Positions 30,471 to 39,421 of a DNA stretch of 64,000 nucleotides are shown here, in pieces (position 1 is the stretch's first letter; the number at the start of each line of letters is the position of its first letter). Location: NCBI RefSeq assembly GCF_009938165.1, contig NZ_AP019649.1:682001-746000 (forward strand). Reading direction: 5' to 3'. The notes under the pieces were generated by a model that was given only the letters and a program-made list of their open reading frames with translations, had not been told where the DNA came from and did no database searches. Source of the DNA: Vibrio taketomensis (GTDB taxonomy: Bacteria; Pseudomonadota; Gammaproteobacteria; Enterobacterales; Vibrionaceae). Both the position numbers and the translations under genes were made by a program.

Positions 30471-31739
30471 ATGAAAGACGAAACGTTAGCGATTCATTTC
30501 GGTTATGAAACCGATCCCACCACCAAAGCGGTGACAACACCTATTTACCAAACGGTGGCATACGAGTTTGATAGCGCCCAGCATGGCGCCGACCTCTTTA
30601 ACCTCGAAGTTCCCGGGAATATCTATACCCGTATTATGAACCCGACCAATGACGTGCTGGAAAAACGCATGGCAGCGTTGGAAGGTGGGATAGCCGGTTT
30701 AGTAGTGAGTGCAGGTAGTGCGGCGATTAACTACGCCATTTTAACGCTTGCTGAAGTTGGCGATAACATTGTTTCTACGCCTCAACTATACGGTGGCACA
30801 TACACGTTATTTGCACACATGCTGCCAAAGCAAGGCATTGAAGTGCGCTTTGCTAAAGATGATAAGCCAGAGAGTTTAGCGGAACTGATTGATGATAAAA
30901 CCAAGGCGGTTTACTGCGAAAGTATTGGTAACCCTGCGGGTAATATTATTGATTTAGAGCGAGTGGCTGAGCTTGCACATGCGCAGGGTGTGCCAGTGAT
31001 TGTTGATAATACCGTGGCAACCCCATCGCTATGTAAACCGATCGATTTTGGTGCTGATATCGTTGTGCATTCACTGACTAAGTATGTCGGTGGTCATGGA
31101 ACCACGCTGGGTGGCATTATTATCGATTCAGGTAAATTCCCATGGGCGGAGCATAAAAATCGCTTCCCAGTATTTAATCAACCAGAGCCTTCTTATCACG
31201 GAGTTGTGTACACCGAGGCCTTTGGTCCTGCAGCATTTATTGGCCGTGCACGTACTGTACCTTTGCGTAATACCGGTTCTGCAATGTCACCAATGAATGC
31301 ATTTATGTTGATGCAAGGTTTAGAGACGCTGCCGCTGCGTATGGAGCGCCATACTGAGAATGCGCTAAAAGTGGCGCAGTTCTTACAGCAACACGACAAA
31401 GTGAGTTGGGTCAGTTATGCCGGCTTACCTGAGTCACCATTCTTTCCTTTAGCAGAGAAATACATGCAAGGTAAGCCGTCTGCGATCCTCTCTTTTGGTT
31501 TGAAAGACGGTTATGAGGCAGGGGTGCGTTTTTATGATGCTCTGCAAATTTTTAAACGCTTGGTGAATATTGGTGATGCTAAATCACTGGCTTGTCACCC
31601 AGCCTCAACAACCCACCGTCAGCTAAGTGAAGCGGAGCAACGACAAGCAGGAGTTGCACCAGAAATGATTCGTCTGTCGGTCGGCATCGAGCATATCGAT
31701 GATATTCTCGCTGACTTAGATCAGGCTCTGAAAGCATAA
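30471..31739 (+). CDS. metY: O-acetylhomoserine aminocarboxypropyltransferase (sulfhydrylase)
   Basis: A PLP enzyme of the Cys/Met metabolism family that makes homocysteine (or methionine) from O-acetylhomoserine and sulfide (or methanethiol). The start TLAIHFGYETDPTTKAVTTP and YTRIMNPTNDVLEKRMAALE are typical; the PLP lysine is in VVHSLTKYVGGHG near residue 206, preceded by VDNTVATPSL. The C-terminal SLACHPASTTHRQLSE and IRLSVGIEHIDDI are characteristic. At 422 residues it belongs to the MetY subgroup rather than the shorter MetB/MetC (about 385-395). A terminator follows. Confidence 0.93.
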   Translation: MKDETLAIHFGYETDPTTKAVTTPIYQTVAYEFDSAQHGADLFNLEVPGNIYTRIMNPTNDVLEKRMAALEGGIAGLVVSAGSAAINYAILTLAEVGDNIVSTPQLYGGTYTLFAHMLPKQGIEVRFAKDDKPESLAELIDDKTKAVYCESIGNPAGNIIDLERVAELAHAQGVPVIVDNTVATPSLCKPIDFGADIVVHSLTKYVGGHGTTLGGIIIDSGKFPWAEHKNRFPVFNQPEPSYHGVVYTEAFGPAAFIGRARTVPLRNTGSAMSPMNAFMLMQGLETLPLRMERHTENALKVAQFLQQHDKVSWVSYAGLPESPFFPLAEKYMQGKPSAILSFGLKDGYEAGVRFYDALQIFKRLVNIGDAKSLACHPASTTHRQLSEAEQRQAGVAPEMIRLSVGIEHIDDILADLDQALKA

Positions 31740-31781
31740 CCGAATCTGCAAACTTAGTTTTAACTGAGCTAAATTGCTTAT

Positions 31782-31810
31782 AAAGGCGCCTGTAGGGGCG
31801 CCTTTGTTCT
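31782..31810 (+). terminator. Rho-independent terminator of metY
   Basis: The stem AAAGGCGCC (31782-31790) / GGCGCCTTT (31797-31805) is followed by GTTCT. Confidence 0.8.
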
Positions 31811-31888
31811 ATTCGCCAACTACCAAATTGAGGTTTTTGGCTTATGATGATCTTTAAGCATGACAACCAGAAATAATAAGGGCAAATA

Positions 31889-32806
31889 ATGGCTGGACTG
31901 AGTCTACTCACGCTTTTAGATGATATCGCCACCGTGCTGGATGACGTGGCACTGATGTCAAAAATGGCAGCAAAGAAAACCGCGGGCGTGTTAGGAGATG
32001 ATCTTGCACTCAATGCGCAGCAAGTGTCTGGTGTGCGAGCGGAACGCGAAATTCCCGTGGTATGGGGAGTTGCCAAAGGCTCATTTAAAAATAAGCTGAT
32101 TTTGGTGCCTGCCGCATTACTGATTAGTTCAGTTGCCCCTTGGTTAATTACTCCTTTGCTATTGATTGGTGGTTTGTTTCTCTGTTTTGAAGGGGCAGAA
32201 AAAATTCATGAGAAGTTTTTCCATCACCATGAGGCTGCTTCTAGTGATGAAGAGGTGACTTCACCGGATCAGAGTGAAGAAGATCTCGCGGATTACGAGC
32301 AACGCAAAATCAAAGGTGCTATTCGTACTGACTTTATTCTCTCTGCAGAGATCATTGTGATTGCTTTAGGTACGGTGCAGGGGCATCCATTTATTACTCA
32401 GTTGTTGGTGATGAGTTTGATTGCCATTTTGATGACAGCTGGTGTGTATGGTTTAGTTGCTGGCATTGTTAAAATGGATGACCTTGGTTTTTATCTGCAA
32501 CGTAAAAGTGAAGGCAAAGGCTTACAAGGTTCAATTGGCGATGGTCTGGTTGCATTAGCGCCAAAAATGATGAAGTTTTTAACCGTGATTGGCACGGTTG
32601 CGATGTTTTTAGTCGGTGGTGGTATTGTGGTGCACAGTTTGCCATTTGTGCATCACGGCTTAGAAAACATCTTAGCTTTACTGCCTCATGTTCCTTACTT
32701 ATCTGCAACTTACGGCACCTTAGGTAATGGTGTGGTCGGCCTTATCAGTGGTTACATTATTTTGGCGTTAGTGAGCCTGTTCCATATGCTCAAAGCCGAC
32801 AAATAG
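31889..32806 (+). CDS. DUF808 family inner membrane protein (YedI-like)
   Basis: A 305-residue membrane protein. The N-terminus LTLLDDIATVLDDVALMSK and the segment KKTAGVLGDDLALNAQQVSG are hallmarks of DUF808. About four to six transmembrane stretches are visible (LILVPAALLISSVAPWLITP; ALLLIGG...; FLTVIGTVAMFLVGGGIVV; VVGLISGYIILALVSLFHM). A His/Glu-rich hydrophilic loop (HEKFFHHHEAASSDEE) lies near residue 110. The function is unknown. It converges with the metallo-beta-lactamase gene, and a long inverted repeat lies in between. Confidence 0.88.
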   Translation: MAGLSLLTLLDDIATVLDDVALMSKMAAKKTAGVLGDDLALNAQQVSGVRAEREIPVVWGVAKGSFKNKLILVPAALLISSVAPWLITPLLLIGGLFLCFEGAEKIHEKFFHHHEAASSDEEVTSPDQSEEDLADYEQRKIKGAIRTDFILSAEIIVIALGTVQGHPFITQLLVMSLIAILMTAGVYGLVAGIVKMDDLGFYLQRKSEGKGLQGSIGDGLVALAPKMMKFLTVIGTVAMFLVGGGIVVHSLPFVHHGLENILALLPHVPYLSATYGTLGNGVVGLISGYIILALVSLFHMLKADK

Positions 32807-32812
32807 AGCATT

Positions 32813-32908
32813 TGAGCTATGGTGATCCAATTGCTTTTCCACCTTACTTTTGTTGTTCCAATCGCTGGGTGGAATAGAGTATTTGGATCACCATGATCCT
32901 AAAGCTCA
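32813..32908. repeat. Long imperfect inverted repeat at a convergent gene junction
   Basis: Nested arms: TGAGCT (32813-32818) / AGCTCA (32903-32908), ATGGTGATCCAA (32819-32830) / TTGGATCACCAT (32883-32894), and TTCCACC (32837-32843) / GGTGGAA (32868-32874). There is no T-run, so it is not a classical terminator. It may be a folded mRNA 3' end or a small palindromic element. Confidence 0.6.
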
Positions 32909-32923
32909 TTCAGTTAAGAATCA

Positions 32924-34243
32924 TTAATCAATCACCTCGTAGCCCAGCGCTCGCAGTCGCTCACCAAACTCGGCTCTGCTCTGTTCTTCACCATGAATCA
33001 AATGTACCTGTTTTGGCTTCGGTTCAATCGCTTGCACAAATTGCAGTAAATCTGCTTGGTCAGCGTGTGCAGAATAGCCTGACATGGTATGAACCTGAGC
33101 ATTGACCTCTATCTCTTCCATATCGATTTCAAGTTGCATTTCGCCATTTTCAATCGCGCGGCCTAAGGTGCCCTGCGCTTGATAGCCCGCAAGTAGAATG
33201 TCGGTGCGTTCGTCAGGAAGCAAAGCTTTAAGGTAATCCATGATTCGCCCACCTTGGCACATACCTGATGCTGCTACCACAATCGCGGCTTCTCCTGTGG
33301 ATTTTAAGCGATTAACGATTTTCAGATGTGAGCGATGGTCATCCACCACAATGCACTGCTCAAATGCCAGTGGGTGGCGTTGGTTAGCCAAGCGCTCTTT
33401 GGCTTCTTTGCCCCATAAAGTTTTAAAATTTCGATAAGACTCGGTGACTTTTTGTGCCATTGGCGAATCGAGAATAATCGGTAGATTGGCATCAATTTGG
33501 TGTTGATGAATTAACTGCTCAATATCAAATAACAGCTCTTGAGTTCGCCCAACACTAAAGGCGGGAATCAAAATTGCGCCACCATCAGCGAGTGAGCGCT
33601 GAATAATCGCGAGTAAACGCTCACTGCGACTTTCAATCTCGTCATGGCGTTTATTTCCATAGGTGGTTTCAATCAGCAAATAATCGGCTCGCTTTGGTGA
33701 GGTTGGATCAGGTAGCAGCGGTGTATTACTTGGTCCAAGATCACCAGAAAACACCACGACTTCACCATTAGGAAGCTCGATTTCAATGTAAGCGGAGCCA
33801 AGTATATGCCCGGCGGGTTGAAAGCGGACTTTGAGCGGCGTGCTCTCATCGGCCTCTAAGGTAAACCATTGATTGTAAGGTTGAGGGCGCAACAAACAAT
33901 CAATGTTATTGAGTACATATTGGATTTCACGATTGGTCAGTCCTAGTTGTAGTTTCAGGCCATCTTCAAGCATTAATGGCACCAATTCAGCGGTGGCTTC
34001 CGTGCAATAGATCGGCTGGTGAAAATCTTCTCCTACTAACCATGGAACACGACCTATATGGTCGATATGCGCATGAGTCAAAAGTAGTGCTGTTAGGTGT
34101 TCGATAGCAAAATCAATGTCAAGTGGGCGTTCGTCTGCACCTTGAAATAAGCCACAATCAATCAGAATCGCATGGTTTTCGACCCTGATTTCATGACATG
34201 AACCGGTGACTGTGTGTTTACCGCCATGATGAATCAGTTCCAT
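32924..34243 (-). CDS. MBL-fold beta-CASP RNA-processing exonuclease/endonuclease (CPSF/RNase J-like)
   Basis: A 439-residue metallo-beta-lactamase protein with the beta-CASP insert. Zinc ligands are visible in LLTHAHIDHIGRVPWL (HxHxDH), FSGDLGPSNTP and the C-terminal MSGYSAHADQADLL; beta-CASP features include IETTYGNKRHDE, IPAFSVGRTQELLF, VVAASGMCQGGRI and LAGYQAQGTLGRAI, with the RMMBL end KPKQVHLIHGEEQS. Such proteins act on RNA; the exact substrate is unknown. ATG at 34241-34243 preceded by AGAGG fits; the longer frame upstream (to 34444) is non-conserved and was rejected. Confidence 0.9.
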   Translation of the reverse strand: MELIHHGGKHTVTGSCHEIRVENHAILIDCGLFQGADERPLDIDFAIEHLTALLLTHAHIDHIGRVPWLVGEDFHQPIYCTEATAELVPLMLEDGLKLQLGLTNREIQYVLNNIDCLLRPQPYNQWFTLEADESTPLKVRFQPAGHILGSAYIEIELPNGEVVVFSGDLGPSNTPLLPDPTSPKRADYLLIETTYGNKRHDEIESRSERLLAIIQRSLADGGAILIPAFSVGRTQELLFDIEQLIHQHQIDANLPIILDSPMAQKVTESYRNFKTLWGKEAKERLANQRHPLAFEQCIVVDDHRSHLKIVNRLKSTGEAAIVVAASGMCQGGRIMDYLKALLPDERTDILLAGYQAQGTLGRAIENGEMQLEIDMEEIEVNAQVHTMSGYSAHADQADLLQFVQAIEPKPKQVHLIHGEEQSRAEFGERLRALGYEVID

Positions 34244-34350
34244 ATGCACACCTCTGGTTTGGGGTATAGCTCTACCATAACCAAGGGGGAAAAAAGAGTC
34301 TGTGAAGCGATGGTCATTCTGGAGTGGAAGCCACGCATACTTACTGTAAT

Positions 34351-34378
34351 GAAAAACCGCACGTTGGATAACGTGCGG
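34351..34378 (-). terminator. Rho-independent terminator of the GNAT-nitrilase gene
   Basis: On the minus strand CCGCACGTT (from 34378) pairs with AACGTGCGG around ATCC and is followed by TTTTT. The plus-strand arms are 34357-34365 and 34370-34378. Confidence 0.85.
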
Positions 34379-34418
34379 CTGAGTCTGCGGTTTTTTAATA
34401 AATTGCCAATCGGACCAT

Positions 34419-35947
34419 TTATTCTTTCGGTTGAGTAAAACCACCGTAGAGATCTAAACGGCGATGACGCAAGTTGGTCACCGACCCTTCAGTATTGAGC
34501 TGTTTTAACTTAGTTAAATCCACATCCGCAAAGATGATCATTTCGGTATTAGCATTGGCTTCGGTCAGTGTGGCGTCATGTGGGAAGTAGATATCCGATG
34601 GAGAGAACACCGCTGATTGGGCATACTGAATATCGACATTATCGACTCGAGGTAAGTTGCCGACACTACCGCCAATGGCGACGTAACATTCGTTTTCTAC
34701 CGCGCGTGCCTGTGAACAAATACGTACTCGTTGATAACCGTTTTTGGTGTCGGTCCAGAATGGCACAAAAATGATTTGTACTCCTTCTTCGGCCATCATG
34801 CGCCCAAGCTCTGGAAACTCACTGTCGTAGCAAATCAGAATACCGACTTTGCCCGCATCTGTTTCAAACACATTAACCTGACTACCGCCGTCGATTACCC
34901 AATCTTTCTCTTCATGTGGCGTAATGTGTACTTTGTATTGTGCATTGATTTCACCGTCACGCTGCAGAAGGTAGGCAACGTTATACAGTTTGTCATCTTT
35001 CAGTTCAGGCATGCTGCCCGCAATGATGTTGATGTTATAAGTGACTGCCATTTGTGAAAAGCGGTTCTTAATTTCTTCGGTGAAGGTAGCAAGAAAACGA
35101 ATCGCTTCAACCGAGTTCTGCTCTTTTTGTAGTCCCATTAATGGTGCATTGAAAAACTCGGGGAAGAGGGCGAAATCGGCTTTGTAATTAGAGAGGAAAT
35201 AAAGAACTCGGCTTGATCGAGTAAATCTTCAAGATCATTCATTGCTCTCATTTGCCACTGCACGACGCCAATTCGGACTAATGTTTTTTCGACATCGTGA
35301 ATCGAGTCAATATCCTCTTCATAGAAAAAGTTATCCCATTCGAGCAGAGTCGCGTAGCCGCGTGAGGCGTCATCTTCAGGCAGGTAACCGCGCATGATGC
35401 GTTTGACGTCAAAGCCGTTGGCGAGTTGAAACGACAAAATAGGGTCATGCAATTCACGGCGTTTTACTTTATCGATGTATTCGGCCACCGTCAGTTCATC
35501 AGCATGCTGGTGGTAATGGGGAATACGGCCGCCCGCTAATATCGCTTTAAAGTTTTTACTCCGGCATAGCTCTTTGCGCGCATCATACAAGCGACGACCT
35601 AAGCGCAAACCACGATAATCAGGATGAACAAAGACATCCAACCCATACATGGCATCACCAGTGACTTGGTTTTGAATCACGTTGTTTTCATTAATGATGT
35701 CAGTATAAAGATGAGGTAGGGAGAAGCGGTTGTAATTAACTTTAATTGTGAGCGCAGCGCCGACAATCTTACCGTTATCCTCGATACAGATTTGGCCATC
35801 AGGAAATTGGTGAATCAAATCCATAATCGTCATGCGTGGCCAAGAGCCACCGACATCATGAAATACCAGATCCATTAAGGTGGCGAGCTCAGGGTAGTCG
35901 CTCGCTTCAATCGTGCGCAGTGACAGGCGTGGAGAGTTGACATCCAT
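34419..35947 (-). pseudogene. GNAT acetyltransferase-carbon/nitrogen hydrolase fusion, split by a frameshift
   Basis: Two frames make up one family protein of about 510 residues. The N-terminal part (35138-35947) is a GNAT domain with GLDVFVHPDYRGLRLGRRLY. The C-terminal part (34419-35138) is a nitrilase-superfamily hydrolase with the Lys region and nucleophile Cys in GILICYDSEFPELGRM. The frames change at a CT repeat (35191-35196 on the plus strand). Past the break, the other frame reads SNYKADFALFPEFFNAPLMG, restoring the nitrilase catalytic Glu (FPEFF) that neither separate product contains. A two-base loss in the CT run explains it. If real, the hydrolase is inactive; if a sequencing error, the gene is intact. 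The substrate is unknown. Confidence 0.85.
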
Positions 35948-36150
35948 AGTGTGATTATCCTTGTTCTACTATGCTGTAAATATTCTCTTAAGTAAGGTCT
36001 TAAGTATTGTCGTTAGTATGGTGAGAATGCCAGAACTTGGATGTTTTAAATATACCAATTGCTCACAATTTCTTATCAAATTAGTCACTTATGTTTTTTA
36101 CGACGATGTGTGAAAAACGCCAGTAGGGGATTTGCATTGCTCATCCCGAT

Positions 36151-36447
36151 CTAATACATCAAATCACGCATTAGGGCCTCGTATTCTTCGTTCGCCTCTT
36201 CCACGAGGCTTGATAGTTCGAGCGCATCTTTGACTTGCAGTTCACATCGCCAAGCGGTGCTCTGGTCTTTACCACACACACGAACACTCGTGCCTGTTGA
36301 TTCGAAACTGAGATCTTCAAATTCGGTGCTGTGTTTCTCGTTTAGCTCGACAATTTCAACCTCGAGTCGTCCCGTAGGATTCACTTCGAAATGAGCATGC
36401 ATATTTGGACGTTCTGGGAGAGAGTAGTGTCGGTGAACGGTAATCAT
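36151..36447 (-). CDS. Hypothetical protein, 98 aa
   Basis: A small acidic soluble protein beginning MITVHRHYSLPERPNMHAHF, with a Glu-rich C-terminal half (SLVEEANEEYEALMRDL). A strong Shine-Dalgarno AAGGAGG sits seven or so bases before the ATG at 36445-36447, so translation is likely. No domain, membrane segment or signal peptide was recognised. It stands alone between the GNAT-nitrilase gene and the plus-strand hypothetical gene. Confidence 0.7.
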   Translation of the reverse strand: MITVHRHYSLPERPNMHAHFEVNPTGRLEVEIVELNEKHSTEFEDLSFESTGTSVRVCGKDQSTAWRCELQVKDALELSSLVEEANEEYEALMRDLMY

Positions 36448-36847
36448 ATGGCCTCCTTGCTTTAGCTTTTTAGTTTAGTCAGTGTTTTGATGAAACAATC
36501 ATGAAGCTTGAACGTAACCAAAAGCGTAGCAAATAAAACGCAGTGGTGTGGTTGAAAGGCAGCAATTGCCGATGTCTGGCATTAAGTTTTAAACACGGGA
36601 GTTAAGATATTGGTTGCATTTGCAATGCTAAAACTATGTTTGTGATTGATATTATGAATTAAGGGAATTGTTACCGTTATCTTACTGTACAAGTATTTTA
36701 GATTTGGTTATTCTTCTTCGTTACGGAGCAAACCCGCTCTGAATCGCTGCTCTGACAAGCAAGCAACTATAATAAGTGATTCGCTAGCTTATATTAGTTT
36801 GGTGTTGTTTCATTTATTTCTAGGTAAGTTGTTATGCAGACAGTGAA
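36448..36847 (+). other. Intergenic region upstream of the DUF2913-like gene
   Basis: 400 AT-rich bases. The end of it contains ATG 36834 with a TAGGTAA ribosome site opening a 13-codon frame (MQTVNCTLNTVVY) that overlaps the next gene in another frame. Otherwise I see nothing. Confidence 0.4.
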
Positions 36848-37480
36848 TTGCACTCTCAATACCGTAGTTTATTAGTAGTTTTGAAACCTCTTTTATCACC
36901 TCAAGAACGCACCCACCTTTTACTTAAAGAACTGGCTTTAAGCGCTTTGCTTCACCTTGAATTTCATCAATTGGATAAAGGTAGAAAGCTGACATTGGCT
37001 GACAAAAACACGTTGTTTCGCTTGTGGTTAAAAAAACAATCGTCATCGGCGCGTTACAAACTACTGAAGAAAAAAATCAAGGTATTGGTGGCACACTCAC
37101 AAGGTAATAACTACAACCTTGAGAAATTGTTCCTTGAGTTGATTAACTTTGATGAGGGCAGTGAATTGACTGCCCTCGAAGAATACCTATTGCTAGTCCG
37201 CTCAATTGAGAAAGACTTAGGCTTGACGGTATTACTCTCTTCTCCGCAAAAAGTGGAGTTAGACTTTGCTGAAGGGAAGAACTTTGTTTGTGTGTTAGCA
37301 ACTGATCTCAATGCGCATTTCTCTGCCAATGGTCAAATGGTTGCCCCGATCACTTTCTTAGTTCGCGCTGGCGTGACCGAGCGTTCGTCGGTGTTGAGCA
37401 ACGTCTATAAGTTTGGTCAGTTTAGTCATAGCGTGTTGTACGAAGATAGCGATTTTCTGCGCTTTGAGCTGATCGGCTAA
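36848..37480 (+). CDS. DUF2913-like hypothetical protein
   Basis: A 210-residue soluble protein. The stretch LLKELALSALLHLEFHQLDKGRKLTLADKNTLFRLWLKKQ resembles, from memory, the DUF2913 family of gamma-proteobacteria (ALxALHLxxQxGK...ENLFLLRWL); the assignment is tentative. The first usable start is TTG 36848 with a poor ribosome site. A well-placed ATG at 36834 lies in another frame and stops after 13 codons, so either the gene has a leader peptide or one base is missing near the start. The C-terminal half has APITFLVRAGVTERSSVL. It is a single gene. Confidence 0.6.
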   Translation: MHSQYRSLLVVLKPLLSPQERTHLLLKELALSALLHLEFHQLDKGRKLTLADKNTLFRLWLKKQSSSARYKLLKKKIKVLVAHSQGNNYNLEKLFLELINFDEGSELTALEEYLLLVRSIEKDLGLTVLLSSPQKVELDFAEGKNFVCVLATDLNAHFSANGQMVAPITFLVRAGVTERSSVLSNVYKFGQFSHSVLYEDSDFLRFELIG

Positions 37481-37755
37481 TTACTCATTCCTCATCTGTC
37501 AATAATTGTTGAGCTAGCCATTGAGTGGCGAGCTGGCATGCACATATCTCTTAAACACTACAATTTCACTCGCATCTCATGGCTGAACCTGCCTATTTAT
37601 CCATCAAATGCTTTATTCTGACCATCGAAATACCGTAACAAAAACGCGTAAGTACATGAACTAATGGGTTATTAGGTACACATCGTATTGATGTACGGAA
37701 AGTGTCGCGTAACAAGAGTGCAAAATGATTTGCTCTAACTCTCAGCAAGGTAACT

Positions 37756-39346
37756 ATGGATAGCATTACCGAAGGCTCACAATCGCCAGTAATTTCTGCG
37801 CCTGATCAAAATCTCGAACAACAACTGCTGTCTCTCGCTGAGCGCAGTGGTGTTGATGGCCACCAACTCGTTAGCCAATTACGTTCTTATTTTCGTTCGG
37901 ATGTAGAACAGTACGCGCTTCAATGGATGGGAAAAAAGGCAGCTAAGCAGTGTGCACTGTCATCTACGAGGGCAAAGCTTGAGGCTGATCATCAAGCCAG
38001 TATCAATTGGCTAACCACGCAAAATGTATTTGTCGAAGGTGATAATTTAGAAGCACTCAAGCTGCTGAAAAAGAGTTATCACCAAGCGGTAAAGATGATC
38101 TATATCGACCCGCCTTACAACACAGGGCAGGAGTTTACTTACCAAGACAAATTCTCAGAAAATTTGCGTGATTACCTCGCGCATACCAACCAAGTCTTGA
38201 CGCAAGGTGAGTGGCTTACTAACGAGATTGAGGCCAGTGGCCGTTATCACTCCAATTGGCTATCGATGATCTATCCGCGCCTTGAAGTTGCTAAACATTT
38301 GCTGCGCTTAGATGGTGTGATTTTGGTGCATATCGATGAGAATGAAAGCCATCATCTGCGTTTAGTTATGAACGAAATTTATGGCGAAGAGAACTTTCTT
38401 GGGGAGATTTGTTGGGATAAGGGCAACCCGAAAGGGGATGCCATCGCCATTGCCTATCAGCACGAAAGTATTTTGGTTTACGCTCGTGATATCAGCATAT
38501 TCAAACAGCAATGTCGCTTAGTGAAGCCAAAAGACAACGCCGAGAAGATGCTGAATAAGGCGCGTCAGTTATGTGGAAAAATAGGTAAGCAAATTATTCC
38601 GCCGGATCTTAAGCAAGCCAATAGCAAATACGCCCTAGATCTTAATTTAGAAGACTATCGTCAAACATATGAATTAGGACACGCGTGCCGATTTCAGGCA
38701 ATGGGTGCGTGCACAAAGCTACCTGTCTGGCGGAGAAGCGGCATACAACAAACTTGATAAAGAGGGTGAGGTTTATCGCACGGTTTCAATGGCGTGGCCA
38801 AGCAAAAAGCAGGCGCCAGATAACTATTTTATTCCGCTTATCCACCCTAAAACCAATAAACCATGCCCAGTGCCTGAGAGAGGTTGGCGCAATCCGCCAG
38901 AAACCATGGCGAAACTGTTGGCACAAGGAAAGATAGTTTTTGGTGAAGATGAAAGCCGTCAACCAGAACGAAAATATCTGCTTAAAGATAACATGTATGA
39001 AAATGTGCCTTCTATTCTCAAATACGCAGGCAGTGATGACCGATTACTAAAAAGCCTAGGTATCCAATTTGACAACCCGAAACCGGTTGAATTGGTACAT
39101 AAGTTGATTTCGTATTTCACCCAGCCTAATGACATGGTGTTGGACTTTTTTGCGGGCTCAGGCACAACTGGGCATGCGGTATTAAAATTTGACGCACTAC
39201 AAGCTCGGCACTTTATTTTGGTACAAAGAGCAGAGACCACTGCTAATGAAGAAGTAATTTCCAACATCACCAAGCAGCGTCTATACAAAAGTGAGAATAT
39301 TCAGCAGCAAGGGGTTAAAGTGTTTAAGCTGGTGGAGGAGAACTAG
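37756..39346 (+). pseudogene. Type III Mod-like (beta-class) DNA methyltransferase, one frameshift
   Basis: A site-specific DNA methyltransferase with motif IV first: FVEGDNLEALKLLKKSY then KMIYIDPPYNTGQEFTY (DPPY at about residues 116-119), and the AdoMet motif I at the C-terminus (VLDFFAGSGTTGHAVLKF), the beta-class order of type III Mod proteins. The frame breaks at about 38684-38692: the first frame runs to 38757, the second resumes as DFRQWVRAQSYLSGGEAAYN. Removing one base in GTGCC joins them into about 530 residues. ATG 37756 follows AAGG. No Res helicase gene is adjacent, so it is an orphan here. DPPY is compatible with N6-adenine methylation. Confidence 0.85.
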
Positions 39347-39389
39347 CCACTTCAGAGAGTCATGATTAGTTCTTTAATCTAGGGTAAAT

Positions 39390-39413
39390 AAGGCCCCGAT
39401 TGGAGCCTTTTTA
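39390..39413. terminator. Terminator between the methyltransferase and nhaC-like copy 1
   Basis: AAGGCCCC (39390-39397) pairs with GGAGCCTT (39402-39409) with one G-U pair; TTTTT follows on the plus strand. Confidence 0.65.
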
Positions 39414-39421
39414 AACTCAGT

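Noticed and set aside
39347..39421. A Res (type III restriction) gene next to the Mod-like methyltransferase
   Set aside because: Both flanks were read; the next genes are an NhaC antiporter and a DUF2913-like gene, with no helicase motifs.
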